A model generated the notes under the pieces. The model was not told the DNA's origin. It made no database searches and worked only from the letters and a program-made list of their open reading frames with translations. 64,000 nucleotides of DNA from Metabacillus sp. KUDC1714 (GTDB lineage: Bacteria > Bacillota > Bacilli > Bacillales > Bacillaceae): contig NZ_CP055263.1 of the NCBI RefSeq assembly GCF_014217835.1, forward strand, positions 310,001 through 374,000, in the 5' to 3' direction. Each line of letters opens with the position of its first letter. The first letter of the stretch is position 1. Made by a program: the position numbers and the translations under genes. This document shows, piece after piece, positions 39,472 to 51,381 of this stretch.

Positions 39472-40626
39472 TTATTTACTCGTTGAATATGCAGGGATGT
39501 AAAGAATTTGTCCTTCATAAACATCTTGATCTGCATGAAATTCATTTACGCGAAGAAGCTGTTGAACTGAAATTTCATAACGTTCACTAATAAGATCAAT
39601 TGTATCTCCTTGCTGAACAATACACATTTTCAATCTAGAAAAATCCTCATCTTCATCACGAGCGAAAAGACTTGTTAAATAATGGGCATCTTTCGGATCA
39701 TCTTCTTCTCTTTCATTCTCTTCTTCCGAACCCGGTTTGTTATCGTTACTCGCAAGACTTTCAGATTTAGAGAAGAAGGAATATTGTACTTCCTGTGGTT
39801 CAACAGTCTCCTCTTCCTGTTTCCTCACCTCTATAACAAATGGATCGTAAAGATCTTCTTGTTGATCTTGATGAACCTCTTGGTCTTCACTTTCCACTTC
39901 GTCAATATCCTCAAGGCTAGGTTTAGAAACAACTTCAACTTCTTTTTCGTCCTCGCTCACTTCTTCCACTACACGACTAGGAGCCTCTGTTTTAATAGAT
40001 GATAATTTGTCCATGTCTTCTTCAGTTGTATCAGAATCCTGATAATAAGATGAGAAAGGATGTGCACCATTTTGTTCGAGTGATGTAAAAGTATCATCCT
40101 CATCAGCAAATGGTTGTGTCTGTTGCCCTCTGTAAAGTGGTTCAAATACTTCTTCTTTAATTTCTTCCGGTCTTTCACTTACATCCGCAGCAGTAGGCTC
40201 GGTTTCATCATTTGAAATGCCACTTATCGATAAGTCAGCAACAAGTTTTAAGCATTTTAGTTCTGGGAGTTCATAATCAAATGATTCAATTGACACATAA
40301 ACTTCATCTAAATCTTGGATTCGATTTCTTGGAATCGTAATATCAACTGGAAAACGATGATTGATTATACTTACACCGTCTTCTCGAGTAGAAATTTCAT
40401 TTACATACCGTACATTTGCATATTCAAATTGATCCTGCACATTTGCTTCTGTATCTATTTTGTATTCACCCGTAAGTTGAAGTGCACCTCGAATTGAAAT
40501 GTACTGATCATGCTCATGAATTGAGATATCAGGATCTAGAGAAATTGTTAAAAGTTCAGATACTTCCTGTCCTTTTTGAAACCAGACTGATTCTTCTACA
40601 GAAAAACGTAGTTGTTCCTGTGACAA
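39472..40626 (-). CDS. spoVID: SpoVID, spore coat encasement protein
   Basis: SpoVID drives the coat around the forespore and binds SafA and SpoIVA. The N-terminal conserved region (LRFSVEESVWFQKGQEVSEL, about residues 6-130) is followed by a long acidic Glu/Asp/Ser linker. A C-terminal LysM closes the protein (MCIVQQGDTIDLISERYEIS, VYEGQILYIPAY, about 335-380). The start is TTG at 40626, with AAAGGAGG upstream. At 384 aa it is shorter than the 575 aa of B. subtilis, mainly in the linker. Confidence 0.94.
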   Translation of the reverse strand: MSQEQLRFSVEESVWFQKGQEVSELLTISLDPDISIHEHDQYISIRGALQLTGEYKIDTEANVQDQFEYANVRYVNEISTREDGVSIINHRFPVDITIPRNRIQDLDEVYVSIESFDYELPELKCLKLVADLSISGISNDETEPTAADVSERPEEIKEEVFEPLYRGQQTQPFADEDDTFTSLEQNGAHPFSSYYQDSDTTEEDMDKLSSIKTEAPSRVVEEVSEDEKEVEVVSKPSLEDIDEVESEDQEVHQDQQEDLYDPFVIEVRKQEEETVEPQEVQYSFFSKSESLASNDNKPGSEEENEREEDDPKDAHYLTSLFARDEDEDFSRLKMCIVQQGDTIDLISERYEISVQQLLRVNEFHADQDVYEGQILYIPAYSTSK

Positions 40627-40781
40627 AAATAATTCCTCCTTTCAAATAGCCTAACAAATTACTATGACATTACAGATGTATGTATGAAAGGAGGATAATA
40701 TGTTTATTTTATTTATATTCTGAATATGAATTGAAATTTTCAGGGTGCAGTGCGGTTGCTTTTCTATCTTCTGTTTGAACC

Positions 40782-40821
40782 AAAAAAAGGGTCCAACACC
40801 AAAATTCTTGTTAGACCCTTC
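40782..40821 (-). terminator. Terminator of the hem operon
   Basis: AAGGGTCTAACA and TGTTGGACCCTT arms on the minus strand followed by TTTTTTT, just after hemL. The 40627-40781 gap shows only spoVID upstream sequence. Confidence 0.88.
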
Positions 40822-40826
40822 TCGCT

Positions 40827-42113
40827 CTATTTCAACGCAGCAAATGCCTTTTTTGCTGCTTCAATTGTATAATCAATATCCTCATCACTATGAGCTGTTG
40901 ATAAAAACAAGCCTTCAAATTGTGAAGGAGGTAGGAACACTCCTTCATTTGCCATACTTCTATAATAGCTTGCAAAATACTCAAGATTTGACGTTTTTGC
41001 TACTTCATAGTTTGTTACTTTTTCATTCGTAAAGAAGAATCCAATCATAGATCCTGCACGATTAATCGTATGAGGAATTTCATATTCATTTGCAGCCTTT
41101 GACAAACCGTCTTCAAGACGATCAGCTTTACGCTTAAACTCTATATACGACTCCTTAGTAAGTAGCTTTAATGTTTCATAGCCTGCTGTCATTGCAAGCG
41201 GGTTTCCTGACAATGTTCCTGCTTGGTAAATAGGACCACTTGGCGCAATTTGCTGCATTATGTCAAGTTTACCTCCATAAGCACCTACAGGGAGTCCGCC
41301 GCCTATTACTTTCCCTAAGCATGTTATATCAGGTGTTACGCCATAGTAGCCTTGTGCACAGCCGTAATCTACACGGAAGCCTGTCATTACTTCATCAAAT
41401 ATGAGAAGAGCACCATATTGCTCAGTTAAATCACGCAAGCCTTCTAAAAAGCCTGGCTGTGGTGGTACAACCCCCATATTTCCAGCGACTGGCTCAACGA
41501 TGACGCCTGCAATATCTTCTCCAAATTGCTCAAATGCATAACGAACGCTTTCAAGATCATTATATGGAACAGTAATTGTATTTTTAGCAACACCTTCTGG
41601 AACTCCAGGACTATCTGGTAATCCTAGTGTAGCCACTCCTGATCCTGCCTTTATTAATAATGAGTCACCATGTCCATGGTAGCAGCCCTCAAATTTTATT
41701 ATCTTATTACGTCCTGTATACCCACGTGCTAAGCGTAATGCACTCATAGTAGCTTCAGTTCCAGAGCTAACCATTCTCACAATTTCAATTGATGGCACAC
41801 GCTCAATCACAAGACTAGCCAATTCGTTCTCTATTAATGTTGGCGCACCAAAGCTTGTCCCGGATTCAACGACCTTTTTAATTGCTTCTACAACTGTATC
41901 GTGAGCATGACCATGAATAAGTGGTCCCCATGATAATACATAATCGATGTATTCATTTCCATCGATATCAGTTATTTTAGAACCCTTCCCATGTTCCATA
42001 AAAATTGGGTTCATTCCCACTGATTTAAAAGCACGCACAGGACTATTTACTCCTCCTGGCATTAACGACTGTGCTTTTTGAAACGCTTGTTCACTTTTAA
42101 CATAGCTTTTCAT
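40827..42113 (-). CDS. hemL: Glutamate-1-semialdehyde 2,1-aminomutase
   Basis: HemL converts glutamate-1-semialdehyde to 5-aminolevulinate with PLP. The Schiff-base lysine is in [18 protein letters not shown] (about residue 267). The substrate and PLP motifs [29 protein letters not shown] and [10 protein letters not shown] are present. The 428-aa protein is last in hemAXCDBL, 46 bases after hemB. Confidence 0.98.
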   Translation of the reverse strand: MKSYVKSEQAFQKAQSLMPGGVNSPVRAFKSVGMNPIFMEHGKGSKITDIDGNEYIDYVLSWGPLIHGHAHDTVVEAIKKVVESGTSFGAPTLIENELASLVIERVPSIEIVRMVSSGTEATMSALRLARGYTGRNKIIKFEGCYHGHGDSLLIKAGSGVATLGLPDSPGVPEGVAKNTITVPYNDLESVRYAFEQFGEDIAGVIVEPVAGNMGVVPPQPGFLEGLRDLTEQYGALLIFDEVMTGFRVDYGCAQGYYGVTPDITCLGKVIGGGLPVGAYGGKLDIMQQIAPSGPIYQAGTLSGNPLAMTAGYETLKLLTKESYIEFKRKADRLEDGLSKAANEYEIPHTINRAGSMIGFFFTNEKVTNYEVAKTSNLEYFASYYRSMANEGVFLPPSQFEGLFLSTAHSDEDIDYTIEAAKKAFAALK

Positions 42114-42159
42114 TTGTATTCCCCTTTCTCACTCTTGTGATGATTTAAAAGGTTATTTT

Positions 42160-43143
42160 CTACTCTTCTTTTAACCAGCGAGCAACATCCTTTGCAAAGT
42201 AAGTGATAATTAAATCCACACCTGCACGCTTCATCCCTAATAAAGTTTCCATAACAATCGTTTTTTCATCTACCCAGCCGTTTAGAGCTGCTGCTTTAAT
42301 CATTGAATATTCCCCACTAACATTGTAAGCAACAATCGGTGCATTAAAGTTATTTTTGACATCGCGAATGATATCTAAATAAGCTAATGCGGGTTTAACA
42401 ATTAAGAAATCTGCACCTTCATCAAGATCTGACCCTGCTTCCCGTATTGCTTCCTCACGATTAGCAGGATCCATTTGATAGGTTTTACGATCACCGAATT
42501 GTGGAGCACTTTGAGCTGCATCACGGAATGGACCATAGTAAGCACTTGAATATTTTACTGCATAAGACATAATTGGAATATGTTCAAAGCCGGCCTCATC
42601 TAAGCCATGGCGAATCGCTGCAACAAAACCGTCCATCATATTAGAAGGGGCAATGATATCAGCTCCAGCCTTAACTTGACTCACTGCAGTTCGCGCTAAT
42701 AAATCTAGTGTGGGGTCATTAAGTACTTGACCATTTTCAACGATTCCACAATGGCCGTGGTCTGTAAATTCACAAAGACAAGTATCAGCAACAACGATAA
42801 GATCTGGGTATACTTCTTTCACTTGTCTCGTTGCTAATTGAACAATGCCATGATCATGATACGCACCAGAACCTACTTCATCCTTATGATCTGAATCTGG
42901 AACCCCAAATAATATAATTGACTTGATTCCTAAAGAAACTACTTCTTCAATTTCCTCATTTAAAAGATCCAATGAAATCTGAAAAACCCCTGGCATTGAC
43001 GAGACTTCGTTTTTCTTTTTTTCTCCCTCAACAACAAAAATTGGGTAGATAAAATCCTCTACTCGAAGATGATTTTCTCTTAACATTGCTCTCATATTTG
43101 CGCTGTTACGCAAGCGACGATGTCTTGAAAATTGAATATCCAT
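42160..43143 (-). CDS. hemB: Delta-aminolevulinic acid dehydratase (porphobilinogen synthase)
   Basis: HemB joins two 5-aminolevulinates to porphobilinogen. Zinc-type active site cysteines are in [15 protein letters not shown], and lysines in [19 protein letters not shown] and [12 protein letters not shown]. The start ATG 43143 has GAGGAGG 8 bases upstream; the longer frame to 43173 runs into hemD. The protein is 327 aa. Confidence 0.97.
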   Translation of the reverse strand: MDIQFSRHRRLRNSANMRAMLRENHLRVEDFIYPIFVVEGEKKKNEVSSMPGVFQISLDLLNEEIEEVVSLGIKSIILFGVPDSDHKDEVGSGAYHDHGIVQLATRQVKEVYPDLIVVADTCLCEFTDHGHCGIVENGQVLNDPTLDLLARTAVSQVKAGADIIAPSNMMDGFVAAIRHGLDEAGFEHIPIMSYAVKYSSAYYGPFRDAAQSAPQFGDRKTYQMDPANREEAIREAGSDLDEGADFLIVKPALAYLDIIRDVKNNFNAPIVAYNVSGEYSMIKAAALNGWVDEKTIVMETLLGMKRAGVDLIITYFAKDVARWLKEE

Positions 43144-43159
43144 TTGTAAATCCTCCTCC

Positions 43160-43945
43160 TCATCTCTGTTCAAGCTCGATCATGAGCTTTATCATATCTT
43201 CAATGGTGTACGAAGCAGGTATAATGCCTTCAAACCCGTATTCCTTTAATGTATCGTTAGTTATTGGCCCAATACAAACAAAGGTCACTTTCTTTAGGTT
43301 CTCATGGAGCTCATCCTGCTTGAATACGTTCATAAAGCTATCAACTGTTGAAGAACTAGTAAAAGTAATATAGTCTAGTTTATCATTTTGAACATATTTT
43401 CTTAGTTTTTCAGCTTCATTCATATTATGTAACGTTTCATAGACAACAAGGTCTGTCACATTATAACCATTTCGTTTTAACCCAGTTACCAGTACAGGAC
43501 GTGCAAGGTTACCACGGATAACCAAAACCCTAGATTGAGATTTAAGGTTTTTTGTTATACTTTCTGTCAGTTTTTCTGCGACATATTCCTCAGGGATTAT
43601 CGAAACAGCTAACCCTAATTGCTCCATTTGTTTACTTGTCTTTCTACCAACAGATGCAGCAATTAAATGATCTAGCTTTGTATAAGAAATATTCCATTTA
43701 TCTAAATAGCTTTGAAAAAAAGTCACTCCATTTACACTTGTAAACACAATACAGTCAAAGCTCCTGAGATTTTGAATTGTTGCCTTTATCGCTTGCTCAT
43801 TTACATTATTAGCTCTAATCTCCAAAAGCGGAGCAGTAATTGCTACTCCGCCTGCTGATTCAATTTTGTCAATAAACTCTTGCACTTGAGCCTGTGCCCT
43901 TGTTATTAATACTCGCTTGCCTTGTAAAGGAAGGCCTGCTGCCAT
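43160..43945 (-). CDS. hemD: Uroporphyrinogen-III synthase
   Basis: HemD cyclises hydroxymethylbilane with inversion of ring D. The 261-aa two-domain protein is divergent, as usual; [29 protein letters not shown] and [14 protein letters not shown] are the recognisable parts. ATG overlaps the hemC stop by one base (TAATG). Confidence 0.95.
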   Translation of the reverse strand: MAAGLPLQGKRVLITRAQAQVQEFIDKIESAGGVAITAPLLEIRANNVNEQAIKATIQNLRSFDCIVFTSVNGVTFFQSYLDKWNISYTKLDHLIAASVGRKTSKQMEQLGLAVSIIPEEYVAEKLTESITKNLKSQSRVLVIRGNLARPVLVTGLKRNGYNVTDLVVYETLHNMNEAEKLRKYVQNDKLDYITFTSSSTVDSFMNVFKQDELHENLKKVTFVCIGPITNDTLKEYGFEGIIPASYTIEDMIKLMIELEQR

Positions 43946-44877
43946 TATTGATCAAGCTCCGCTTTGACTCGATCAATTAGGACTTTCGCACCTTGCTCAG
44001 TTAAAATTGTTGATACGTCTCCACCGATAACGACAGGGTCTTTACCTGTAAGTTGCTGTTTATATACTTCTTTACCATCTGGTGAAGCGATTAAACCAGT
44101 AAATGTGATCTCTTGATTTTCGTTAACTGTCGCAAATCCTGCAATTGGAACTTGACAGCCACCCTCCATTTTTGTAAGAAAGGTTCTCTCTGCATTTACA
44201 GCTAATTGTGTTGCTTTATCTGTGAATTTTGCCAATAAGTCTAGTAATTCATTATCATTTTCACGACATTCAATTGCTAAAGCACCTTGTCCTACAGCAG
44301 GTAGGCAAACTTCGGGCTCTAAAAATTCAGTAACAACTTCCTTGCTCCAGCCCATTCGTGATAACCCTGCTGCAGCTAAAATAATCGCATCATACTCTTC
44401 TGTTTTGAGTTTTTCAAGACGTGTATCTATATTTCCTCTGATCCATTTAATTTCAAGGTCTGGTCGCTCGATTAACAGCTGTGCACTTCTTCTTAAGCTA
44501 CTTGTACCGATTACTGATCCCTTCGGTAGCTCTGCAAGTTTTTTATGATCCTTCGAAATTAACACATCTCGATGATCCTCTCGCTTTGGAATACAGCCAA
44601 TTGTTAAACCATCTGGCAGTACTCCTGGCATATCCTTCATACTATGAACAGCCATGTCAATTTCCCCATCAATCATTGCTTGTTCAATTTCCTTAACGAA
44701 AAGTCCCTTCCCACCAACCTTTGACAAGGTAACATCTAATATCCGATCACCTTTTGTTACAATTTCCTTAATCTCGAATTCAAAAGGTAAGCCAAAGGAT
44801 TTTAGTTGATTTATCACCCAGTTCGTTTGTGTTAACGCTAGTTTACTTCGTCTTGAACCTACAACAATTTTACGCAT
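43945..44877 (-). CDS. hemC: Porphobilinogen deaminase (hydroxymethylbilane synthase)
   Basis: HemC polymerises four porphobilinogens on a dipyrromethane cofactor bound to the Cys in [12 protein letters not shown]. The N-terminus [25 protein letters not shown]-type [11 protein letters not shown] and RRSAQLL are typical. It is 310 aa, with SD GGAGG. Confidence 0.98.
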   Translation of the reverse strand: MRKIVVGSRRSKLALTQTNWVINQLKSFGLPFEFEIKEIVTKGDRILDVTLSKVGGKGLFVKEIEQAMIDGEIDMAVHSMKDMPGVLPDGLTIGCIPKREDHRDVLISKDHKKLAELPKGSVIGTSSLRRSAQLLIERPDLEIKWIRGNIDTRLEKLKTEEYDAIILAAAGLSRMGWSKEVVTEFLEPEVCLPAVGQGALAIECRENDNELLDLLAKFTDKATQLAVNAERTFLTKMEGGCQVPIAGFATVNENQEITFTGLIASPDGKEVYKQQLTGKDPVVIGGDVSTILTEQGAKVLIDRVKAELDQ

Positions 44878-44908
44878 GATATCCTCCTACTACATTCTAC
44901 TGATGATT

Positions 44909-45739
44909 TTATGAATCCCAAAAATGGAATCTAGATAAGCTGCCGAATAAGAAAAAATTAATTAATAACACAAGAAAGGAGGCAATATTCAATAATGCAA
45001 CCGATTTCCCTTGCAATTCTTTCACAATTCGAATATATAAATAAACGCTATATGTGATTAACACCATAAAAGAACCAAGAACTTTTGCATCATACCAATG
45101 AAATTTTTCAACTTTAATGTAAGCCCAAATAATTCCTAATATAAGGCTTAATAACAGCATCGGTACACCAATGACATTTAATACATATGACATATAATCA
45201 AGCTTAGATAAATCTTCTAAGCGCAGAAGACGTTTTCCCCACTTCTTCTTTTTTAGCAAATTATATTGAATCGTATATAAAATTGAAAACACGAACGATA
45301 GTGAAAAGGCACCATATGAAAGTATTGCCATTGTGATATGAATCAATAACAATTCAGAAACAAGCTTACTTGAAACCGCTGCCGACTCATATTGTGCTGG
45401 TGCAAAGGTATGTAATGCCATCATGATGAAGCCTATCACGTTTGTAAAAAAGATAATAAACTCTGCTCGTAAAAATTTATTTAATGCTAGAGATAAAGTG
45501 ACCAATACCCATGTGTAAAAATATAATCCTTCAAACACATTTAATACTGGAAATCTTCCCGTTTCGAACATACGAGCAAATAAAAAAATTGTTTGCAAAA
45601 GCCAAACAATAGAAAGTAACCAGAAGGCAGCTTGTTTCGCCTTCCGGTTATTATTAAGAAAATCTATAAAGTATAAAAGTACACATAATGCATAAAGAAT
45701 AATGGTTACTTCATTAATTCTAGTTAAATTCATCTCCAT
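44909..45739 (-). CDS. hemX: HemX, membrane regulator of HemA level (CcsA-like)
   Basis: The 276-aa integral membrane protein has about eight hydrophobic segments and belongs to the cytochrome c assembly (CcsA/ResC-like) family. In B. subtilis HemX lowers the amount of glutamyl-tRNA reductase, though it is not a heme-pathway enzyme. The start ATG 45739 has AGGAG 8 bases upstream. The position between hemA and hemC is the canonical one. Confidence 0.93.
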   Translation of the reverse strand: MEMNLTRINEVTIILYALCVLLYFIDFLNNNRKAKQAAFWLLSIVWLLQTIFLFARMFETGRFPVLNVFEGLYFYTWVLVTLSLALNKFLRAEFIIFFTNVIGFIMMALHTFAPAQYESAAVSSKLVSELLLIHITMAILSYGAFSLSFVFSILYTIQYNLLKKKKWGKRLLRLEDLSKLDYMSYVLNVIGVPMLLLSLILGIIWAYIKVEKFHWYDAKVLGSFMVLITYSVYLYIRIVKELQGKSVALLNIASFLVLLINFFLFGSLSRFHFWDS

Positions 45740-45801
45740 ACAAAAAACTCCTATGACGTACTGACGCCACCAACTATAATAAAGGAATAACTACATCAAA
45801 C

Positions 45802-47160
45802 TTACGATTGCAGTGAAGCTCGAAAATCTGACATTTGTCCATTCGAAAGATTTAATTGCTTTTCAGCTCTTTCTTTTTGCACTTGCTCCTCAACAGCATC
45901 TTCAATGTTAAATATTTTCATAAATAACTCTAATGACTCCTGAGCATTTGCATCAGTTGAAAGTTCCTTCACTTTCACAATAGGATCTCTGAGTAATTGA
46001 TTAATAATACTTTTCGTATGTTTGCTAAGTACCTTTCTCTCACGATCAGTTAAATCAGGCATTTTCCGCTCAATACTTTGCATTGTCTCAGCTTGAATCG
46101 TTAACGCTTTTTGACGAAGTGCAGAGATAACAGGTACAACACCAAGTGTGTTAATCCATTGCTTAAATTGAACAATTTCAGCTTCAATCATTAGCTCAAT
46201 TTTCTCTGCCGCAACTTTCCGTTCCTGTAGGTTCGCCTCAACAATTCCTTGCAAATCATCGATATCATATAAAAATACACCATCTAATTCTGCAAGCTTT
46301 GGATCTAAATCACGCGGAACTGCGATATCGACCATAAATAATGGTCGACCCTTTCTTAGCTTTTCAACTTGTGACATCATTTCCTTCGATATTACAAAAT
46401 CCTTCGCTCCAGTTGAGCTAATTAGAATATCTGCTTCAACTAATCCACATTGTAGCTCATTGATCCCTTTAGCTTTCCCATTGAAACGATTAGCTAGCTC
46501 TTCAGCTTTTTGCAACGTTCTATTCATAACAGTTACTTTCCCTACGCCATTCCCGTGTAAGTTTTGCACTGCAAGCTCGCCCATTTTTCCGGCACCTAAA
46601 ATAAGCACATGCTTCGTTTTTAAGTCCCCAAAGATCTTCTTCGCTAATTCTACTGCAGCATAACTTACTGATACAGCATTAGCACCTATATCTGTTTCAG
46701 AATGGGAGCGCTTTGCTAGTGTTATAACCTGTTTAAATAGTTGATTGAAGATCGTACCTATTGTGTCGTTTTCTTGTGCAAGTAAAAAGCTAGAGCGAAC
46801 CTGTCCTAGAATTTGTGTTTCTCCAAGTATCATCGAGTCTAATCCACAAGCAACTTTATATAAGTGCTCTAATGCACCATCTTGTTCAAATATCGTTAAG
46901 TACGGTGTAATCTCATCTTTATCTATACCGAACCAATCCGCTAAAAACGCTTTAATATAATAACGTCCTGTGTGCAATTGGTCGACAACTGCATAAATCT
47001 CTGTTCGATTACATGTTGATACAATTACGTTTTCTAAAATGCTTTTTTGGTCTTTTAACTGTTTCATCGCATCAGAAAGCTCGTTCGGTTGGAAAGTAAG
47101 CCTTTCGCGAATTTCAACAGGGGCTGTTTTATAATTTAAGCCGACAACAAGTATATGCAT
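45802..47160 (-). CDS. hemA: Glutamyl-tRNA reductase
   Basis: HemA reduces Glu-tRNA to glutamate-1-semialdehyde, the committed step of heme synthesis. The nucleophile Cys50 lies in [32 protein letters not shown] and the NADPH fold [14 protein letters not shown] (about 188-201) are visible. The 452-aa protein leads hemAXCDBL. An extended -10 TGGTATACT (47201-47209 on the minus strand) may be its promoter. Confidence 0.98.
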   Translation of the reverse strand: MHILVVGLNYKTAPVEIRERLTFQPNELSDAMKQLKDQKSILENVIVSTCNRTEIYAVVDQLHTGRYYIKAFLADWFGIDKDEITPYLTIFEQDGALEHLYKVACGLDSMILGETQILGQVRSSFLLAQENDTIGTIFNQLFKQVITLAKRSHSETDIGANAVSVSYAAVELAKKIFGDLKTKHVLILGAGKMGELAVQNLHGNGVGKVTVMNRTLQKAEELANRFNGKAKGINELQCGLVEADILISSTGAKDFVISKEMMSQVEKLRKGRPLFMVDIAVPRDLDPKLAELDGVFLYDIDDLQGIVEANLQERKVAAEKIELMIEAEIVQFKQWINTLGVVPVISALRQKALTIQAETMQSIERKMPDLTDRERKVLSKHTKSIINQLLRDPIVKVKELSTDANAQESLELFMKIFNIEDAVEEQVQKERAEKQLNLSNGQMSDFRASLQS

Positions 47161-47292
47161 TTCCCTTTACACCCCCACATGCAAAGATCTCTTTAGTTAT
47201 AGTATACCACTCACATTTTTCATTCACGCAGATAAAATGTGAACAGTATTTGAATCCTATGATATGATTAGAAAAACTAGACTTATGATCAT

Positions 47293-47313
47293 GTCTTATG
47301 ACAGTCTTATGAC
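47293..47313. repeat. Two GTCTTATGAC direct repeats upstream of hemA
   Basis: GTCTTATGAC occurs at 47293-47302 and 47304-47313, with a partial copy (CTTATGATCAT) just before. TGACATGAT occurs at 47431-47439 and 47452-47460 in the same 470-bp divergent gap between hemA and the small membrane gene. No gene lies in the gap. Confidence 0.7.
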
Positions 47314-47634
47314 GTAGCCTTACTTTTTATTATCTTATCATCAATATTGCTATAAATTATAATAAGAAAATTAAGATTCATTAATTGTACTGCTAAGTTA
47401 ATTAAAAGTAAATTTATTAGTCAGAAAATATGACATGATATCTACACGATTTGACATGATCCCTCATGCTCTCCACTCAGTACAATAACAAATATTAAGC
47501 TGTTAATCAAGTTATCAGTTTGTTAACATAGTCAATTATATTGATAATTTATCCTCTGACTTTTAGAGGATTCACGTAATAAGTAATTCAAGCAAATTAT
47601 CAAACAGATATCATTCTATTTAGAGGTGTTCCTT

Positions 47635-48123
47635 ATGAAAAAAATATCGTTATTACCTGGCATTATCTTACTAGGGATTGGCACTTTTTATTCTATCCAA
47701 AAATTAAATATTCATTTATTTGAAAATCAAAATAGTTGGCAAGCTTTACTTATTCTCTTAGGAGCTGCTTACTTGATTAGTGGGCATTTTGAAAAAGACA
47801 ATACGACTATCCTACCTGGTATCATTTTAGCTGGGCTTGGCATTCACTTTATCAATCAACCGAAGTTACCTTCTTGGCCAGACCATGCAGCTGCATTTCT
47901 TTTTATATTAGCCTTGGGAATGCTACTTACTGCCATTAAAACTAAATCTGGTTATGCTCAAGGAATAGTATTACTTTTGATTGGATTATTTCTTCATTTT
48001 TTTCAAACGATCATCCAATCTTTCTCAGTTGTTGAAAATGGTGTTCAGCTTATTGAAACCTATTGGTCATTTTTATTAATTATAATAGGCGCATTCCTAG
48101 TTTTTTTCAAAAGAAAAAAATAA
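47635..48123 (+). CDS. Membrane protein (YsxD-like position), function unknown
   Basis: This 162-aa protein has six hydrophobic segments: SLLPGIILLGIGTFYSI, ALLILLGAAYLISG, ILPGIILAGLGIHF, AAAFLFILALGMLL, GIVLLLIGLFLHF and FLLIIIGAFLVFF. They are organised as LiaF/DUF5668-like repeats (LPGIIL-GLG). The start ATG 47635 has GAGGTG upstream; the in-frame ATG-less frame from 47626 overlaps it. The gene lies between hemA and ysxC, where B. subtilis has ysxD. Here it is on the plus strand, divergent from hemA. Confidence 0.78.
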   Translation: MKKISLLPGIILLGIGTFYSIQKLNIHLFENQNSWQALLILLGAAYLISGHFEKDNTTILPGIILAGLGIHFINQPKLPSWPDHAAAFLFILALGMLLTAIKTKSGYAQGIVLLLIGLFLHFFQTIIQSFSVVENGVQLIETYWSFLLIIIGAFLVFFKRKK

Positions 48124-48140
48124 CAAACTTATATCCACGC

Positions 48141-48172
48141 AAAAAGAGGCTGAACAAAAGTCAGCCTCTTTA
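48141..48172 (+). terminator. Terminator after the small membrane protein gene
   Basis: AAAGAGGCTGA and TCAGCCTCTTT arms with T/A runs. Confidence 0.9.
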
Positions 48173-48209
48173 TTTATGAGATAAGAAAGTATAAGTTTTT
48201 GTACCTAGT

Positions 48210-48335
48210 TTTAGTGTCTAGCTCCAGCGCTTAGACCCTCTTGGGTCTAAGCCACTAATGAATTGAAGGTAAAGAACACCTTCATTTCATTAGCAACTTA
48301 TTTGCCCTAGGCTGAACAAGGCGCTTGCGCTTTTC
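48210..48335 (-). repeat. Dispersed hairpin repeat, copy 6 (inverted)
   Basis: GTGTCTAGCTCCAGCGCTTA to GAACAAGGCGCTTGCGCTTTT, the reverse orientation of the others. It abuts the ysxC stop codon directly, so it forms the 3' end of the ysxC message. Confidence 0.92.
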
Positions 48336-48920
48336 TTATGATGTATAACTTTCGATAATTTTCCACGCTTCATCTTTACCTTGACCTGTTTCTGATGAAA
48401 ACAAAACAAATGAGTCTGACTTTTCCATGTTTAATGAATCCTTAATGATTTTCACATGCTTTTGCCATTTGCTTTTTGGAATTTTATCTGCTTTAGTAGC
48501 GACAATGATTGTCGGGATTTCATAATGCTTTAAAAATCCATACATTAATACATCATCTTTTGATGGTGGATGACGAACGTCTATTAACAGTACAACAGCC
48601 CGAAGCTGTTCACGAGTTGTTATATACGTTTCAATCATTTTCCCCCATGCTTCACGCTCTTTCTTACTTACCTTTGCATACCCATAGCCCGGTACATCAA
48701 CGAAATGCAAAATTTCATTAATAATATAAAAATTTAACGTTTGTGTTTTTCCAGGTTTTGATGATGTTCTTGCAAGGCTTTTTCTCGCAAGCATTTTATT
48801 AATAAATGATGATTTCCCAACATTTGACCGTCCTGCTAATGCGATCTCAGGAAGATCAACAGCTGGATATTGGTCCGGCTTTACTGCACTTATTACGATT
48901 TCTGAACTAGTTACTTTCAT
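48336..48920 (-). CDS. ysxC: YsxC/EngB, ribosome-assembly GTPase
   Basis: An essential TrmE-Era-EngA-like GTPase for late 50S assembly. G1 [11 protein letters not shown] (about residues 31-41), G3 DVPGYGYA, G4 [11 protein letters not shown] and G5 SSETGQG are visible. At 194 aa it has normal length. Its ATG overlaps the lonA TGA (ATGA), as in B. subtilis. Confidence 0.97.
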   Translation of the reverse strand: MKVTSSEIVISAVKPDQYPAVDLPEIALAGRSNVGKSSFINKMLARKSLARTSSKPGKTQTLNFYIINEILHFVDVPGYGYAKVSKKEREAWGKMIETYITTREQLRAVVLLIDVRHPPSKDDVLMYGFLKHYEIPTIIVATKADKIPKSKWQKHVKIIKDSLNMEKSDSFVLFSSETGQGKDEAWKIIESYTS

Positions 48921-51241
48921 TGCTTCTCCTCTGCTAATGCATGTTTTAATACTTCATCTAGATGTGACACAAGCACAAAGGTAAGCTCATTACGAACACT
49001 TTCTGGAATGTCATCTAAATCTTTTTCATTATCCCTTGGTGCGATTATTTTCGTCAACCCGGCGCGGTGGGCACTTAGTGTTTTTTCTTTTAAACCACCA
49101 ATTGGTAGAACTCTTCCTCGCAAAGTGATTTCCCCTGTCATTCCAACCTCTTTCCTAACAGGTCTTCCTGTTAATGCTGAGATTAACGCTGTTGCCATCG
49201 TTATTCCAGCTGACGGTCCATCCTTTGGAACAGCACCCTCAGGTACATGAATATGAATGTCATTTTTCTCATGAAAGTCTCGGTCAATTTCAAGCTCTTC
49301 TGCACGTGATCTTATGTAACTAAACGCAGCTTGTGCAGACTCCTTCATTACATCGCCTAGTTTACCAGTTAGAATAAGCTTACCTTTTCCTGGTGATACA
49401 GATACTTCAATTGATAAGGTATCTCCTCCAACAGTTGTATAGGCTAACCCTGTTGCAACACCAATTTGGTCTTCGAGTTCCGCTTGACCATATCTAAAAC
49501 GATTTTTACCAAGATAGTCTTCAAGGTTTTTATCAGTTATGATAATCTTTTTACGCTCTTCTTTTACAATGAGCTTTGCAGCTTTACGACAAACTGTAGC
49601 TAGCTGACGTTCTAGACCACGCACACCAGCTTCTCTTGTGTAATAGCGAATAATGCTTAAGATCGCGTCATCTCGAATTTGTAAATGAGATTTTTTAAGA
49701 CCGTGCTCCTTAAGCTGCTTTGGTAGTAAATGATCCTTCCCAATATGAACTTTTTCAAGCTCTGTATAGCCAGCGATATTAATAATTTCCATACGATCAC
49801 GAAGCGGTCCAGGAATTGTAGCTAAGTTGTTTGCTGTCGCAATAAACATTACCTTTGATAGATCATAGGTTTCTTCAACATAATGATCACTGAAGCTATG
49901 ATTTTGTTCAGGATCTAAAACTTCAAGCAATGCTGATGATGGATCCCCTCTAAAATCATTAGACATTTTATCAATTTCATCTAATAGAATAACTGGATTT
50001 ATCGTTCCTGCCTTTTTCATTCCCTGAATAATTCTACCTGGCATGGCGCCTACATATGTACGGCGATGTCCACGAATTTCAGATTCGTCCCTAACACCAC
50101 CAAGTGAAATACGGACAAAATGGCGATTTAACGACTTTGCGACTGAACGTGCTAACGATGTTTTTCCAACACCTGGAGGTCCAGCTAAGCAGAGAATCGG
50201 TCCTTTTAAAGAATTTGTTAGTTGTTGAACTGCCAAGTACTCTAATACACGTTCTTTCACTTTTTCAAGGCCATAATGATCCTCATTAAGGATTTCTTCT
50301 GCTATATTGATATCTAAACGATCTTCTGTTGCATTTGTCCAAGGTAATGATAGAAGCCATTCAATATAGTTTCGGATAACGGCACTTTCAGCAGAGCTTG
50401 CAGGGACTTTTTCATAACGGTCTAATTCCTTGAAAGCAACTGATTTTATATGATCAGGCATACCTGCTTGTTCGATCCGCTCAGTTAGTGATGATACTTC
50501 ACCAACCTTACCTTCTTTTTCACCAAGTTCTTTTTGAATGGCTTTCATTTGCTCACGAAGATAATATTCTTTTTGTGTACGTTCCATAGAACGCTTCACA
50601 CGCTGGCCGATCTTCTTCTCAAGCTGTAGAACTTCCTTCTCATTATGAATTATTGAAATTACTTTGTTTAGTCTTTCTCTTAAATCAAGTGTTTCAAGTA
50701 CCTCTTGCTTTTCTTTTAACTTTAGAGGTAAATGTGAAGCAATAATATCTGCCATTCTTCCAGGCTCATTTATATCTGATACTGTAGCATATGTTTCAGC
50801 GGATACCTTTTTTGAAAGCTTTATGTATTGCTCAAAATATTCTAACATAGTTCTCATTAAGGCTTCTTCTTCAACACTCTTAACTTCTGGGTCCTGATAG
50901 ATAGAAACCTCAACAGAATAATATTCATCTTCTTCAACAAAGCGTTTAATTTCGCCACGCTCTAAACCTTCAACAAGTACTCTAATGGTTCCATTCGGTA
51001 ATTTTAACATTTGTTTTATTTTCGTTAATGTTCCAATTTCGTAAATATCTTCCTTTTTCGGCTCATCTATCGCAATCTCTTTTTGTGTCGTTAAAAAGAT
51101 GATATGATCATCCATCATTGCTTTTTCTAACGCCTGAACAGATTTATCTCTCCCTACATCAAGGTGTAGTACCATCGTTGGATATACTAGCAAGCCTCGT
51201 AACGGTAGGAGGGGGACGATTTGTGTATTTGATTTCGCCAT
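48917..51241 (-). CDS. lonA: ATP-dependent protease LonA
   Basis: LonA degrades misfolded and regulatory proteins. Domains in order: LAN substrate domain (about 1-200, [20 protein letters not shown]), coiled coil, AAA+ ([15 protein letters not shown], about 350-363; [10 protein letters not shown]) and the Ser-Lys protease domain ([20 protein letters not shown] with the catalytic Ser). ATG 51241 has GGAGG upstream. The 774 aa equal B. subtilis LonA. Confidence 0.98.
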   Translation of the reverse strand: MAKSNTQIVPLLPLRGLLVYPTMVLHLDVGRDKSVQALEKAMMDDHIIFLTTQKEIAIDEPKKEDIYEIGTLTKIKQMLKLPNGTIRVLVEGLERGEIKRFVEEDEYYSVEVSIYQDPEVKSVEEEALMRTMLEYFEQYIKLSKKVSAETYATVSDINEPGRMADIIASHLPLKLKEKQEVLETLDLRERLNKVISIIHNEKEVLQLEKKIGQRVKRSMERTQKEYYLREQMKAIQKELGEKEGKVGEVSSLTERIEQAGMPDHIKSVAFKELDRYEKVPASSAESAVIRNYIEWLLSLPWTNATEDRLDINIAEEILNEDHYGLEKVKERVLEYLAVQQLTNSLKGPILCLAGPPGVGKTSLARSVAKSLNRHFVRISLGGVRDESEIRGHRRTYVGAMPGRIIQGMKKAGTINPVILLDEIDKMSNDFRGDPSSALLEVLDPEQNHSFSDHYVEETYDLSKVMFIATANNLATIPGPLRDRMEIINIAGYTELEKVHIGKDHLLPKQLKEHGLKKSHLQIRDDAILSIIRYYTREAGVRGLERQLATVCRKAAKLIVKEERKKIIITDKNLEDYLGKNRFRYGQAELEDQIGVATGLAYTTVGGDTLSIEVSVSPGKGKLILTGKLGDVMKESAQAAFSYIRSRAEELEIDRDFHEKNDIHIHVPEGAVPKDGPSAGITMATALISALTGRPVRKEVGMTGEITLRGRVLPIGGLKEKTLSAHRAGLTKIIAPRDNEKDLDDIPESVRNELTFVLVSHLDEVLKHALAEEKQ

Positions 51242-51381
51242 GCGCTTATACCTCCATGACATAATAGTTAGTTCTTTGTACAATTCTATCCTATTCTTTT
51301 ACTAGTGTCTATTTGTAACCACTTTTCTCATTTAGGTAGTATACCCTATTCACTTTGAGTTGAAAAAGAAATTTTCTATAA

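Noticed and set aside
47340..47380. Possible PerR box (TTATAATAAGAAAAT) upstream of hemA
   Set aside because: Only about 10 of 14 positions fit TTATAATNATTATAA and the second half-site is poor, so I do not call it, although hemA of B. subtilis is known to be PerR-controlled.
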